NCBI GenBank assembly: GCA_003222675.1
Contig: QHWT01000040.1
Location: 241,485-305,484 of the forward strand
Origin: Acidobacteriota bacterium
GTDB lineage: Bacteria > Acidobacteriota > Vicinamibacteria > Vicinamibacterales > 2-12-FULL-66-21
Length of the DNA: 64,000 nucleotides
Direction: 5' to 3'
Position numbers and translations under genes: made by a program. The notes below the pieces were generated by a model, which saw nothing but the letters and a program-made list of their open reading frames with translations, had not been told where the DNA came from and did not search any database. Shown here one piece after another: positions 8,903-17,632 of this stretch (positions are counted from its first letter, which is position 1; every line of letters starts with the position of its first letter).

Positions 8903-9823
8903 TCAGTTCCGTTGTCCGTATGCCTGGAGATTGAATGCCAGCGGAGACCGAGCGCCGCCCGGCAACGCGCGGGCGAGGCGAAATGCGGCGAGACGTGGCC
9001 GGCGGCTGCCGGATCCATCCGGCAGTTCAGGCGCGGCCGCCACGACCGTGACTTCCTGAAAGCCGGCGCGCTCGAGCGCGCAGGCGAGCGACGTCGCGGA
9101 AAAGTGACTCACGTGAACCAGATTGTCGGCGATGGTCGCGCGATACCCGCGGCTGAGACGCGCGCGGAGACTCTCCTTCAGGCGCTGCGCGGGCCCGTTG
9201 GGCACCTTGATCGCGAGCCAGCCGCCGCCGCACAGAAACGCGCGCACACGCGACAGCGCTTCGAGCGGACGGGGGACGTGTTCGAGCACGTCGGTCAGCG
9301 TGACCGCGTCGTAACAACGATCGGGGTTGAACGTGTGCACGTTGCCGTGGTGAACAACCGAGCCCGATGCGCGCGCGGCGAACGCGGCGGTCTTCGGATT
9401 GAGCTCGAGCCCTTCACCCTCCCATCCCGCTCGGCGCGCGAGCCGCAGGAAACGCCCGGCGTGCGCGCCGATATCGAGCAGCCTGCCACGGTGTGCCGAC
9501 CGCTGGCCGAGGCCACGGAGGATGTCGGTAAAAATCAGGTCCTTATAGCCAGCCTCGTGCTCGTGTGCGATCCAGTCGTCGGCCCAACGCTGGTCGTACA
9601 TGCGATCGAAGAAGCGCGGCAGCGCCGGCAGCGCCGCCGGCTGTGTGAAGTCGCACGCGGTGCAGCGCTGAATGATCACGCTGCTGCCGGAATACGCCGC
9701 GAGCTCGGGATCCTGACGAACGTATTCCGACAGATCGAACGTCGCCTCGTGCACACCAGAGAAGGACCGCCCGCCGCAGACCCAGCACGCATCGACAGCC
9801 ACAAACGGAGCGGTCGTCGTCAC
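8903..9823 (-). CDS. Class I SAM methyltransferase with N-terminal zinc ribbon
   Basis: A 306-aa protein from GTG 9823 (GTGA overlap with the upstream GT4). Two CxxC pairs (C13/C16 and C54/C57) form a zinc ribbon. The Methyltransf_11-like core has LLDIGAHAGRF (115-125), an acidic residue in GLELNP and the motif DAVTLTDVLEHVPRPLEAL. This domain order is found in methyltransferases acting on nucleotide-linked or lipid-linked sugars, and in sugar C-methyltransferase relatives. Here it probably methylates a glycan or sugar nucleotide in the exopolysaccharide pathway. The exact substrate cannot be determined. Confidence 0.88.
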   Translation of the reverse strand: MTTTAPFVAVDACWVCGGRSFSGVHEATFDLSEYVRQDPELAAYSGSSVIIQRCTACDFTQPAALPALPRFFDRMYDQRWADDWIAHEHEAGYKDLIFTDILRGLGQRSAHRGRLLDIGAHAGRFLRLARRAGWEGEGLELNPKTAAFAARASGSVVHHGNVHTFNPDRCYDAVTLTDVLEHVPRPLEALSRVRAFLCGGGWLAIKVPNGPAQRLKESLRARLSRGYRATIADNLVHVSHFSATSLACALERAGFQEVTVVAAAPELPDGSGSRRPRLAAFRLARALPGGARSPLAFNLQAYGQRN

Positions 9824-10953
9824 GCGCCCTCCACGATTCGGACGATCTCGCGCGCCATCTGATCCCAGGTGCGGGCCCGCAACGCCGCGCCCGCCCGCTC
9901 CGCACGCGCCTGCCAGCAGAGCGGATCGTCGTGCCACAGCCGAATCCGCGCCACGAGATCCTCGACGCAGACCGGATCAGGCAGCATCAGCGGACCGAAG
10001 TCGTCGGCAATCTTTTCCGCGACGCCCGCGCCGGCACTCACGATGACGGGGAGGGCGCGCGACAGGGCTTCGTGCACGCCGAGGCCATAGGCTTCATACC
10101 GCGCCGGGTGCACCAGCAGATCGCACGCCGCGAGCACACGCGGAATGTCGGTGCGAAAGCGCAAAAATCGGATTCGCTCCGAGAGACCCGCCTCGCGACT
10201 GCGGCGCTCCCAGATACCGGCTTCCGCTCCCGCGCCAGCGACGACGAGGTCCACGTTCCATCCGCTGATCGCGGACAACTCCCGCCAGGCGTCGAACAGC
10301 AGGTCGAAACCCTTTCGCCGATCGCTGAGCGCGCCGACGAACACCGCCGTTGATCGTGCGGGGTCGAGACCGAGCGCCCGGCGTGCCTCGGCGCGTTCGG
10401 CGCTCGCGACCGGACCGAACGTGTGCGCGTCGGTGCCGTAGTACACGACGCGCACGCGGTCCTCGGGAATGCCGTAGTGCCGCCGCACATCCGCCGCGGT
10501 GCGTTCGCTGTTGCAGATGACGGCGGGCGCGCGCATCAGCGCCTCCCGCTCGCGCGCGAGGAACAGGCGCCGGCCGGTGGCGGCGACGGCGCGCGCGCGC
10601 ACGCCCGCGGGCACGTGCGGAACGTGCGCCGCATGCAGGTAATGGATCCACGTCGGCGCCTGCCAGCGCGTGTTTCCCCCGTTCGAGAGCAGTCGCGCGT
10701 CGCGCCCGAGGCGTCCCGCAACGCTGGATGCGGCGCGTGAGAGAAGCGGCGCCCCGAGCAGATGAGATCCGAGCGGACGCGGTACCCCGTGGACGACAAC
10801 CCCCGGAGCAGCGGCAAGCGACGGCCACACGCGATGCGCGACGAGGTGCACTTCACGTCCGGCGCCGGCCAGATGCTCCGCCAGTGCATGGTTCGCGCGA
10901 TCCATGCCGCCGAGCGGCGTGAAGTCGCCGGCCGCCAGCACCCAGCGCGTCAT
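9820..10953 (-). CDS. Glycosyltransferase family 4
   Basis: A 377-aa protein. The frame is open upstream, but ATG 10953 is chosen because it overlaps the stop of the O-antigen-ligase-like gene (ATGA) and gives MTRWVLAAGDFTPLGGMDRA, a normal GT4 N-terminus. The donor half starts at TAVFVGALSDRRKGFDLL and contains PARYEAYGLGVHEALSRALP, with the E-x7-E motif. PAVICNSERTAADVRRHYGI is the usual hinge segment. It is a cytoplasmic glycosyltransferase in the same operon; linkage is unknown. Confidence 0.9.
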   Translation of the reverse strand: MTRWVLAAGDFTPLGGMDRANHALAEHLAGAGREVHLVAHRVWPSLAAAPGVVVHGVPRPLGSHLLGAPLLSRAASSVAGRLGRDARLLSNGGNTRWQAPTWIHYLHAAHVPHVPAGVRARAVAATGRRLFLAREREALMRAPAVICNSERTAADVRRHYGIPEDRVRVVYYGTDAHTFGPVASAERAEARRALGLDPARSTAVFVGALSDRRKGFDLLFDAWRELSAISGWNVDLVVAGAGAEAGIWERRSREAGLSERIRFLRFRTDIPRVLAACDLLVHPARYEAYGLGVHEALSRALPVIVSAGAGVAEKIADDFGPLMLPDPVCVEDLVARIRLWHDDPLCWQARAERAGAALRARTWDQMAREIVRIVEGA

Positions 10954-12350
10954 GCGTCCTGCACGCCGTCCCGGCACGCGACGCCGTGCAGGGCGCCCGC
11001 AAGAAACCAATACTGGATGCCGATTTGCGCGACGAACGGCGTGAAGCTGATGATCATGATGGCAGGCCCGAGCCCCGACGCGAGGACGACGGCGGCACAC
11101 GTGCCGAGCCGCGGATAGTGCGCCAGGCGTGCAAGATTGAACTGCGATCGCGCAGTCGTGATCAGCGCGCCCAGGTATAACCCGATCAGGAGGACGCCGC
11201 CGTCAATCATCCAGCCCGTGAACTGGATCTCCGCCCAGATCGGTGGAATGTTCGGATCGCTCGATCCGAAATACCCCGCGGCCATGCCCCATCGTCCGAG
11301 ACCGGCGCCGAACGGGTACTGATACAGGAGTTCCGCGAACGTGTATTTGAGCTGTGCGCCGCGCGCCTGCTGATACACCGCGAGCGGATCGTCAGCGAAG
11401 AGCGTCTTGAACCGTTCAGCGACGCTGGCGCCGCCCACGGTGAGCGCGAGTGAAAAGCTGATGATCAGCACGCCGACCGCGAGCAATCCGAACTTCGATG
11501 AGCGCGCCGACCGGCCCTGACGAAATAACACCATGCCGTACACCGCGAGCATCAGTACGGCGACGACCAGGCTGATACGCACCTGGCTCAGATAGATCGC
11601 CCCGAACCCGCAGCCCGCGAGCACGAGCGAGAGCGCGCGTTTCCAGAAAGGGATCGGGCTGACGGTGAAGATCAGCCCGAGTAACGCCGCGAACATAGCG
11701 GGCCCGGCGACCGCGCCCGGCGTATCGAACAATCCGGGCGGCCGCACGATCTGCTGTCCGTTTGCGCCGACGTAGGTGACGGCGCCGAGCCCGATCGTCG
11801 ATTGCGTGACGACGCGCGAGAACTCCTGGGGAAGCCATCGCGCAGGATCGTAGACCTGCAGCACGCCCACCACGGCGTTGGCACCGGAGCACAGCAGCAG
11901 GATCCAGAACAGCCGCGCCATCTGCTCTGGCGACTTGACGAAGTGCGGCGCCCAGAAGAGCGGCGCGATGACGGCAAGATAGACGCCGATCTGCGCCATC
12001 CCCGCCGTCAGCGTGACCGTCTGCGGATGAAGCAGCATCAGCCCGAGCAGCGACAGGACCGCGAGGACCCAGGGGTGCATCCGCGGCCGCGGCATCGATG
12101 GAGCGGCCAGTTGATACCAGGCAAACGCGATCAGGCTGATCGCGAATGCGCTGAAGCGGATCGGCAGTCGGAACGCCTGGCTGCCCGGCAGATACAACAG
12201 CGCGGGCAGCGCCGTCTGGCTGATGACAAAGATCTCGGCGAATCCCCACGGGATTCCTGCAGCGGCCACGGGCGCCGCCGTGGACACCGCGACAGGGCTA
12301 ACGCCCAGCGAGGTGGCCCAGGGCGCGGTCTCTGCAGGCCTGATAGACAT
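10950..12350 (-). CDS. O-antigen ligase / Wzy-like polysaccharide polymerase (multi-pass membrane protein)
   Basis: About 466 aa from ATG 12350; the start is uncertain. A GTG at 12287 would give a 445-aa form without the 53-bp overlap into the upstream GT gene, and neither has a good Shine-Dalgarno. At least ten hydrophobic segments are visible (for example WVLAVLSLLGLMLL, LFWILLLCSGANAVVGVL and LAVGVLIISFSLALTVGG). A long periplasmic loop holds YQYPFGAGLGRWGMAAGYFG, like the Wzy_C/WaaL family loop in which G-x-G-x-G and arginine residues matter. This is the only polymerase or ligase candidate in the locus, so it probably polymerises or ligates the lipid-linked repeat unit outside the inner membrane. 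Confidence 0.82.
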   Translation of the reverse strand: MSIRPAETAPWATSLGVSPVAVSTAAPVAAAGIPWGFAEIFVISQTALPALLYLPGSQAFRLPIRFSAFAISLIAFAWYQLAAPSMPRPRMHPWVLAVLSLLGLMLLHPQTVTLTAGMAQIGVYLAVIAPLFWAPHFVKSPEQMARLFWILLLCSGANAVVGVLQVYDPARWLPQEFSRVVTQSTIGLGAVTYVGANGQQIVRPPGLFDTPGAVAGPAMFAALLGLIFTVSPIPFWKRALSLVLAGCGFGAIYLSQVRISLVVAVLMLAVYGMVLFRQGRSARSSKFGLLAVGVLIISFSLALTVGGASVAERFKTLFADDPLAVYQQARGAQLKYTFAELLYQYPFGAGLGRWGMAAGYFGSSDPNIPPIWAEIQFTGWMIDGGVLLIGLYLGALITTARSQFNLARLAHYPRLGTCAAVVLASGLGPAIMIISFTPFVAQIGIQYWFLAGALHGVACRDGVQDA

Positions 12351-13530
12351 TGATGAAGGCACGAATAAACGCAGTTGGATCGAAACGCCGTCGTGCGGTT
12401 TCGCGCGCGGCGGCGCCAAGACGGCGACGGAGCGCGCCGTCGGTTGCGAGCGATGCGATGCAGCGGCTGAGGCCGCGCACGTCTCCAGGGCGATGCGTGA
12501 GCGCGTCGACACCGTCGGTGACGAGTTCCCCGGCGCCACCCGCGGCGCTCACGATTACGGCGCGTCCGGATGCCATCCCCTCGGCGATGACCAGTCCGAA
12601 TGGCTCCGGCTGCGTGCTCGCATGGACGATCACGTCGAGTGCGCGCATCGCGCCGGCGGCGTTATCGATGAACCCCGTCAGACCGACACGATCTGCCAGG
12701 CCGAGCGCGGCGATTCGCTCCTCGAAATCGGCGCGCGTGTGCTGACTGCCCGCGGTGTCGTACAGCGCGTCGCCGATGATGTAGGCCCGGACGGGCGCGT
12801 CATGCGGCAGCGCGCGCAGCGCCTGAAGAAACGTGTCATGCCCCTTCCAGCGCCCGAACGTCGCCACCAGGCCGACGCGAACCGTACCCGAAGGCGCGAG
12901 CGGCAGCGACGACAACCGATCGAGATCGACAGCGGGCCCGTCGGGCGTGAAGACGTTCGGATCGACGGCGTTGTGGATTGTCGTGACCGGCGCGGCGGGT
13001 TCGATCGCCGCAGTGACGTCCGCGGCGACGCTGCGCGAGTTCGCCACAATCGCGGCGCAGCGGGACACGTAACGGCGCAACAACGCACGGCTGATCGGCC
13101 GCGCGCCGACGTACTCGTGCAGGTGCCAGACGACCGGTGTTCCGCGCGGCGCCGCCCGTGCGCCCAGCACGTGGACTTTGAAGCCGTTCGTGTGGACGAC
13201 ATCGGGCCGAAGCTCCTCGAGAAGCTTTCTGAGACGGCGGGAGTAGAGTGCCACTCCGCCGGCCGCCAGCAGCATCGACGCGCCACGGTCCGCAATCGCC
13301 GCAGCGCCGGCGCCGACGTCTTCACCGAGACGGGCAAGCCGCTCGGGAAGCGGCAGCACGCGGACCGCGACACCCGCGTCCCTCGCGCGCACCGCCAATG
13401 CACCCTCACGCGGCACGATCAAATCGAGCGCCCAGCCCGGCTCGAGACGACCGAGTCCGCCGAGCAGCTCGAGAAGGCTGACTTCCGAGCCCCCCATCTC
13501 CGCAGAGACACTGAGGAAGCTGACGCGCAT
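12298..13530 (-). CDS. Glycosyltransferase family 4
   Basis: A 410-aa GT-B protein. The N-terminus MRVSFLSVSAEMGGSEVSLL carries the GGSE acceptor loop. PDVVHTNGFKVHVLG and PVVWHLHEYVG form the acceptor side. The donor half starts at VRVGLVATFGRWKGHDTFL and has STQPEPFGLVIAEGMASGRAV with the E-x7-E motif. The gene follows a 140-bp spacer that contains a paired REP-like hairpin, so it may begin a transcription subunit. Its 3' end overlaps the 5' end of the polymerase gene. Sugar specificity is unknown. Confidence 0.9.
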   Translation of the reverse strand: MRVSFLSVSAEMGGSEVSLLELLGGLGRLEPGWALDLIVPREGALAVRARDAGVAVRVLPLPERLARLGEDVGAGAAAIADRGASMLLAAGGVALYSRRLRKLLEELRPDVVHTNGFKVHVLGARAAPRGTPVVWHLHEYVGARPISRALLRRYVSRCAAIVANSRSVAADVTAAIEPAAPVTTIHNAVDPNVFTPDGPAVDLDRLSSLPLAPSGTVRVGLVATFGRWKGHDTFLQALRALPHDAPVRAYIIGDALYDTAGSQHTRADFEERIAALGLADRVGLTGFIDNAAGAMRALDVIVHASTQPEPFGLVIAEGMASGRAVIVSAAGGAGELVTDGVDALTHRPGDVRGLSRCIASLATDGALRRRLGAAARETARRRFDPTAFIRAFINVYQACRDRALGHLAGR

Positions 13531-13540
13531 TTACTCACTT

Positions 13541-13635
13541 GTGGCTTCCGGCTTCAGCCGGAAGGTGAATTTGCAGCCGTAACGATCCACTTGACCTTCC
13601 GCTGAAAAGAACTTCCGCCTGAAGGCGGAAGCCAC
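13541..13635 (+). repeat. REP-like paired hairpin, GTGGCTTCC family, copy 1
   Basis: Two perfect stems, CTTCCGGC-TTCA-GCCGGAAG (13545-13564) and CTTCCGCC-TGA-AGGCGGAAG (13612-13631), are bounded by the outer inverted pair GTGGCTTCC / GGAAGCCAC. The same bounded two-hairpin unit recurs at 52543-52617. This is the architecture of REP/BIME elements mobilised by REP-associated transposases; none is encoded here. It lies between two minus-strand genes and could also act as an mRNA-stabilising or attenuating hairpin. Confidence 0.8.
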
Positions 13636-13670
13636 CAGAGGCAATCAGAACGAGGCGGAAGGCACGAGCG

Positions 13671-14342
13671 TCAGTGAATCTCCCGGCGCGCGATCAACAC
13701 CACGTTGTCGGACAGGCGGCGCGGCGCGACGCGCGCGACGGCTGACGGGTAGTGCCACGCCGTCAAGGGCACGCGACCACGGTGTGTGTACGCGATTGTC
13801 TCGTCGCGCAGCCGGCAGTCGCGTGCGATCCGATGAAGATCGACTTCGAGGAGCGCCGTGCGATGCGCGGGATACGCGGAGTCCTGGAACGCGGAAAAGC
13901 GTCCTTTCACGACCAGCGTCAACAGGCTCAGCACGCTGAGCTGATTCGGCGTCGTGACGACAATCCATCCCCCCGGCCGGACGACCCGTACCAGCTCGCG
14001 GACGAGCGCGCGCGGATTGTCGAGATGCTCGATGACCTCAACCGCGGCGGCGACATCGATGCTGGCGTCCGCAATCGGCAGTGCCGTCGCGTCGAGATCG
14101 GCCACGCGAAGGTCGACGTCCGCCGGGAGGCCGTCGTAGCGCACCGCATCAACGCCGATGCAACGCGTGAAGGCGCGGCCGACCGCGCGCCACAGATCAC
14201 CGCTGCCGCATCCCACGTCGGCCAGCGTACCGGCAGCGCCGCGGTCGGCGAGGAGCCGTGCGACGGTCCCGTAGATCGCGTCATCGCTCCGTCCAAGGCT
14301 CTGGCGCGCACGCCGCTCGACATCGGTCGCGGCAGGTATCAT
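13671..14342 (-). CDS. Class I SAM-dependent methyltransferase
   Basis: A 223-aa protein from ATG 14342, chosen over a much longer open frame because it overlaps the TGA of the upstream GT4 (ATGA). The SAM site is TLADVGCGSGDLW (39-51), with the post-motif ASIDVAAAVEVIEHLDNP (93-110) and RVVRPGGWIVVTTPNQLS. This is the Methyltransf_11/23 pattern. The best inference is a small-molecule or glycan O- or C-methyltransferase in the exopolysaccharide cluster. The substrate is not identifiable. Confidence 0.88.
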   Translation of the reverse strand: MIPAATDVERRARQSLGRSDDAIYGTVARLLADRGAAGTLADVGCGSGDLWRAVGRAFTRCIGVDAVRYDGLPADVDLRVADLDATALPIADASIDVAAAVEVIEHLDNPRALVRELVRVVRPGGWIVVTTPNQLSVLSLLTLVVKGRFSAFQDSAYPAHRTALLEVDLHRIARDCRLRDETIAYTHRGRVPLTAWHYPSAVARVAPRRLSDNVVLIARREIH

Positions 14343-15478
14343 GCGACCGGAACGGGCGACACCTGCGCGCCGACGATCTCGCACATCTCCAGCAGCCGAA
14401 GCTCGGGGTCGGCGACGCGGCGCGCGCGTGACGGACCCGCCAATCCCAGCGTCAACCGCCCTGCCCTGTTGTCCATCAACTGCTGCAACGCCTCGGCGAG
14501 CGCAGCCTCCGACGCTTCGCGCAGCAACACGCCCGACTGCGCGTCGACAATCTCCATCGCGCCACCGGTCGCCGTGGTCACGACCGGTACTCCGGCGTAC
14601 AGCGCTTCGACAAACGCGATGCCGAACGGCTCCGGTGAGGTGTTCGGCTGGCAGTGAATGTCGGCCGCGGCGATCAGGCGGCGCACGTCCGGACGATCGC
14701 CGAGGAAGCGCACGCGCCCGCGCAACGCCGGGTCGGCGGCAAGCTGGTGCAGCTCTTCGAGGTAGTCCGCCTCGTGAGCGCGCTGAGGGGCGCCGGCAAT
14801 CCAGATCGCGAAGTCGCCGCGCAGCCTGACCGCCGCCCGCAGCAGCACGTGATGGCCCTTGTAACGTTCGAGCCGGCTCGCGAGGACGATCACCGTGGTG
14901 CGATCGCCGGCGCCGACAGCGCCGCGGACGCGGCGGCGTTCGTCGGCGTGCAGAGGTGGATTGGGCAGGACCGGGGGATAAATCACGTCGCGCGGGACCG
15001 CCGATATCCATCGCGACACGGCGTCTGCCGTGAAGCGGCTGTTACAGATGAACCGATCGGGTGGATAGCGCCGGACCTTTCGCTCCGGCCACGCGTCGGC
15101 CTGCGGGATGTCGTGCACCCACATCAGCAGCGGCCGGCGCGCGCGCCGGACGACCGGTGCGGCGAGAACGCAAGGCCAGGGCGCGTGACAGATGACGGCA
15201 CTGTAGCGCGCTGACGCGAGCATCCGCCGCAGCGCGCGTCGTGCGCGCCAGACCGTGTCGGGACGGCTGAATCGCACCGCGCCGAGCATGCCCGGATCGC
15301 CGCCCCGCTCGCGAAGCTCGCGTGCCACGCGGCCATCGAAGCACAGCGCGAAATCGTGCGCACACTCGTCGGGCCGCTGCGCCTCGGCAATGGCGAGCAG
15401 CATCCGCTCGATGCCGCCGAACAGATTGCCGGCGGCCACGTGGAGCACGCGCAGGCCGTGACGGGTGGGCTGCTTCAC
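14339..15478 (-). CDS. Glycosyltransferase family 4
   Basis: A 379-aa GT-B enzyme. RVLHVAAGNLFGGIERMLL (10-28) holds the GGIE acceptor loop, and PLLMWVHDIPQADAWP lies on the acceptor side. The donor half starts near VIVLASRLERYKGHHVLL and has NTSPEPFGIAFVEALYAGVPV with the E-x7-E motif. It overlaps the downstream methyltransferase by 4 bp. Upstream is a 133-bp spacer that contains a short fold-back repeat. Assigned to the EPS pathway by context; sugar unknown. Confidence 0.9.
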   Translation of the reverse strand: MKQPTRHGLRVLHVAAGNLFGGIERMLLAIAEAQRPDECAHDFALCFDGRVARELRERGGDPGMLGAVRFSRPDTVWRARRALRRMLASARYSAVICHAPWPCVLAAPVVRRARRPLLMWVHDIPQADAWPERKVRRYPPDRFICNSRFTADAVSRWISAVPRDVIYPPVLPNPPLHADERRRVRGAVGAGDRTTVIVLASRLERYKGHHVLLRAAVRLRGDFAIWIAGAPQRAHEADYLEELHQLAADPALRGRVRFLGDRPDVRRLIAAADIHCQPNTSPEPFGIAFVEALYAGVPVVTTATGGAMEIVDAQSGVLLREASEAALAEALQQLMDNRAGRLTLGLAGPSRARRVADPELRLLEMCEIVGAQVSPVPVA

Positions 15479-15512
15479 ACCAGGCTCACAGCACGCTGCT
15501 CAAAAACGCAGC

Positions 15513-15575
15513 CTGAATGCCGAATGCACATGCCGGGCGGCCGAACTTCAATCAGCTTTGGCATCTGGCATTCAG
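15513..15575 (+). repeat. Fold-back repeat built on the word AATGCC
   Basis: The left arm reads CTGAATGCCGAATGCACATGCC and the right arm GGCATCTGGCATTCAG, with a 9-nt perfect inverted pair (15513-15521 with 15567-15575). Each arm repeats the word (GAATGC, ATGCC; GGCAT, GGCATT). It fills part of the spacer between the polysaccharide export gene and the next GT. It has the same architecture as the larger word-repeat elements elsewhere in the window. Confidence 0.6.
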
Positions 15576-15611
15576 TACTTGTCATTGACGTCAGCTCTCT
15601 GAACAAGGCTG

Positions 15612-16424
15612 TTACAGGATCCGCTGCGGGACCTTGATGGTGTCGTTCGGCTGAACGAGATCGCTCATCTTGGCCTTGATCTTCAGGAGCTTGCCGTTCA
15701 CCGTGCGCTCGATCGTGATACGCCCCGTGGCCGCGCGTTCAGTCGCGCCACCGGCGAGCGCCAACGCGCGTTCGACTGTCAGGCGGTCTTCGTACACGAT
15801 CGGACCGGTCTGCCGCACGTACCCAAGCACGAAGATCGTTTCCGCCTTGGGCACGAAGATCGTGTCGCGATCCTGCAGCGTGATCGATTGCGCGCGGCCG
15901 GATTCGAGATCGCGTCGCGGCACGCGAATCTGCTGCGCCACCGGCTCGGCGCCGGGCGCCGCACCCGCCCGGGGGGACTCGTAGCGCGTGATCACCACGT
16001 AAGACCCGGCATCCGACGTCATGGATCCCGCCTGCGCCAGCACCGACATGATCGAGACGTTGCCCTCGAGCTTGAACTCGCCGGGCAAACGCACCATGCC
16101 CTGGACCGTCACCGTCTTACTGCGGTATTTCACGATCTCGATCGTGACGGAAGGGTTCACGAACAGTCCCTTCGAGAGACGCTGCTTGATTTCCTGTTCC
16201 AGCGCGCGGGTCGTCTGACCGGACGCCTTCACGCGGCCGATGTAAGGACAGTCGATCGTGCCGTCGTTGTCGACGGCGACGCCGGGGCGCGACGCGTCCG
16301 GTTCGCCGAACACCGTCACGTTGAGGACATCCTGGACACCGATGATGTAGTCGGCCTGAGCGGGAGCACCCGCGGCCGGCGCGCCTTGGGTCAGCAGCAA
16401 GAGAAGCGCAAACGTCGTGATCAC
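15612..16424 (-). CDS. Polysaccharide biosynthesis/export protein (Wza-like, Poly_export and SLBB domains)
   Basis: A 270-aa protein from GTG 16424, chosen for its GTGA overlap with the upstream barrel gene and because it starts a signal peptide (VITTFALLLLLTQGAPAAGA). The mature part has the Poly_export domain ADYIIGVQDVLNVTVFGEPD, with GTIDCPYIGRVKASG, then SLBB-type segments (VTVQGMVRLPGEF; IFVLGYVRQTGPIVY) and a final NDTIKVPQRIL. Wza-family proteins form the outer-membrane or periplasmic export channel for capsule or exopolysaccharide. No lipobox cysteine is visible, so it may rely on the neighbouring barrel for the outer membrane. A partner Wzc-type co-polymerase is absent from this window. 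Confidence 0.92.
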   Translation of the reverse strand: MITTFALLLLLTQGAPAAGAPAQADYIIGVQDVLNVTVFGEPDASRPGVAVDNDGTIDCPYIGRVKASGQTTRALEQEIKQRLSKGLFVNPSVTIEIVKYRSKTVTVQGMVRLPGEFKLEGNVSIMSVLAQAGSMTSDAGSYVVITRYESPRAGAAPGAEPVAQQIRVPRRDLESGRAQSITLQDRDTIFVPKAETIFVLGYVRQTGPIVYEDRLTVERALALAGGATERAATGRITIERTVNGKLLKIKAKMSDLVQPNDTIKVPQRIL

Positions 16425-17632
16425 GTGCTCCCCCACGTCAAGGACGCGAAGATCCTGCGGTTTCGATATTCGCGGTCCGGCGATCGAGCCGAGTTTCGCT
16501 CCACCCACTCCGCGTTGACGCCGAGCCGGGCGTGCTCGGAAAACCGATACCCAATCCCACCGCCGTAGGTCGTCGATGTGTCGGTGCCTGCGCCGCCGAC
16601 CTCGCCGCGATACTGCATGAGATTCCGCCCCACCGTACCGCGCACGTCGAACGGTCCGGCGACGATCGTCGTCCAGGTGACGCCGCCGCCGTTCGCCACG
16701 AAGTAGGGCGTTGACGGGTCGTAGGAGTACTGGACGTCGCGCAAGTATGTCGCCTGCACCTGGTGACGACCGTAGATCGTGGCGCCGATCGTGGCCGATG
16801 CGACAAAGCCGCTGTAGTCCGGCAGCGGATCGACGGCGTCGAAATGGCGGTATCCGAACGACGCCGTGCCCGTCAGCAAGCCGGTCGGACTGAACGTCAG
16901 CGTCGGCGACACCCGCCAGCTGTTCGAGTTGCGCGACGGCGACAGGTCGAACCGCTGCTGCTCGCGCTGAGCGACCACGCTGAACGTCGTGATCGGCGTC
17001 ACGTCGATCCCCAGCCCGCCTTCGATCCGCTCCATCCGGCCATTGAAGCTGTCCTGGAGGGAGATCCCGCGAAAGGTCGCGTCCGGCTGGTACTCAATCC
17101 TGCCGCGCCGCGCGTTCAGCAGCACATTGGTGCGCGATGCCACTCGGAGCGTCAATCCGGCGGTATAGCTCTGGTCGTGATGTCGCGCGCGCGCATCCAC
17201 TTCGGTATTGAGGCGGTTTCGCGTGTTCGCCCCTGCGAGCGACGCGTAGGGGCGCAGGCGCCCGAGATCGACGTCGACGCGAACCTCCGACGTGACGTTC
17301 GTGCCGCGTTCGCTCGCATACGTCTCGTAGTACACGTAATCGACCGCCGTGACATACGTCAGGCGGAGGCGGCGCGCACGAAATCCGACGCTCGTCCGCG
17401 GCGTCAGCGTAAGCGTGAAGTCCGATTTCGGGTCGACCGCTTCATTGAAGACGTTGTCGTCAACGCCGATGTCCTTGATGACCAGGCTGGGCGCGAGCGT
17501 CAGCGGTCCATAGACGATGGCGCCGGGCGGCAGTTGTTCCGGCTCTCCCTGCTGCGCCGAGACCACGGCGGGCGCGATCGCGAAGCTCAGAAGCACCAGC
17601 GCCATGCGCTGGCGCCAGACACGGCGCGTCAT
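16421..17632 (-). CDS. Outer-membrane beta-barrel protein of the exopolysaccharide locus
   Basis: A 403-aa protein from ATG 17632 (ATGA overlap with the regulator gene). The signal peptide MTRRVWRQRMALVLLSFAIA ends near VVSAQQ. The mature chain is a series of alternating-hydrophobicity strands with paired aromatic residues (RLRLTYVTAVDYVYYETYAS, GTASFGYRHFDAV, YGGGIGYRFSEHARLGV) and ends RIFASLTWGST, a plausible barrel end although not the canonical terminal Phe. It resembles the outer-membrane barrel proteins found beside Wza-like proteins in exosortase/EPS loci (BBP2-like). A role as the outer-membrane secretion pore or a scaffold is inferred from position. Confidence 0.82.
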   Translation of the reverse strand: MTRRVWRQRMALVLLSFAIAPAVVSAQQGEPEQLPPGAIVYGPLTLAPSLVIKDIGVDDNVFNEAVDPKSDFTLTLTPRTSVGFRARRLRLTYVTAVDYVYYETYASERGTNVTSEVRVDVDLGRLRPYASLAGANTRNRLNTEVDARARHHDQSYTAGLTLRVASRTNVLLNARRGRIEYQPDATFRGISLQDSFNGRMERIEGGLGIDVTPITTFSVVAQREQQRFDLSPSRNSNSWRVSPTLTFSPTGLLTGTASFGYRHFDAVDPLPDYSGFVASATIGATIYGRHQVQATYLRDVQYSYDPSTPYFVANGGGVTWTTIVAGPFDVRGTVGRNLMQYRGEVGGAGTDTSTTYGGGIGYRFSEHARLGVNAEWVERNSARSPDREYRNRRIFASLTWGST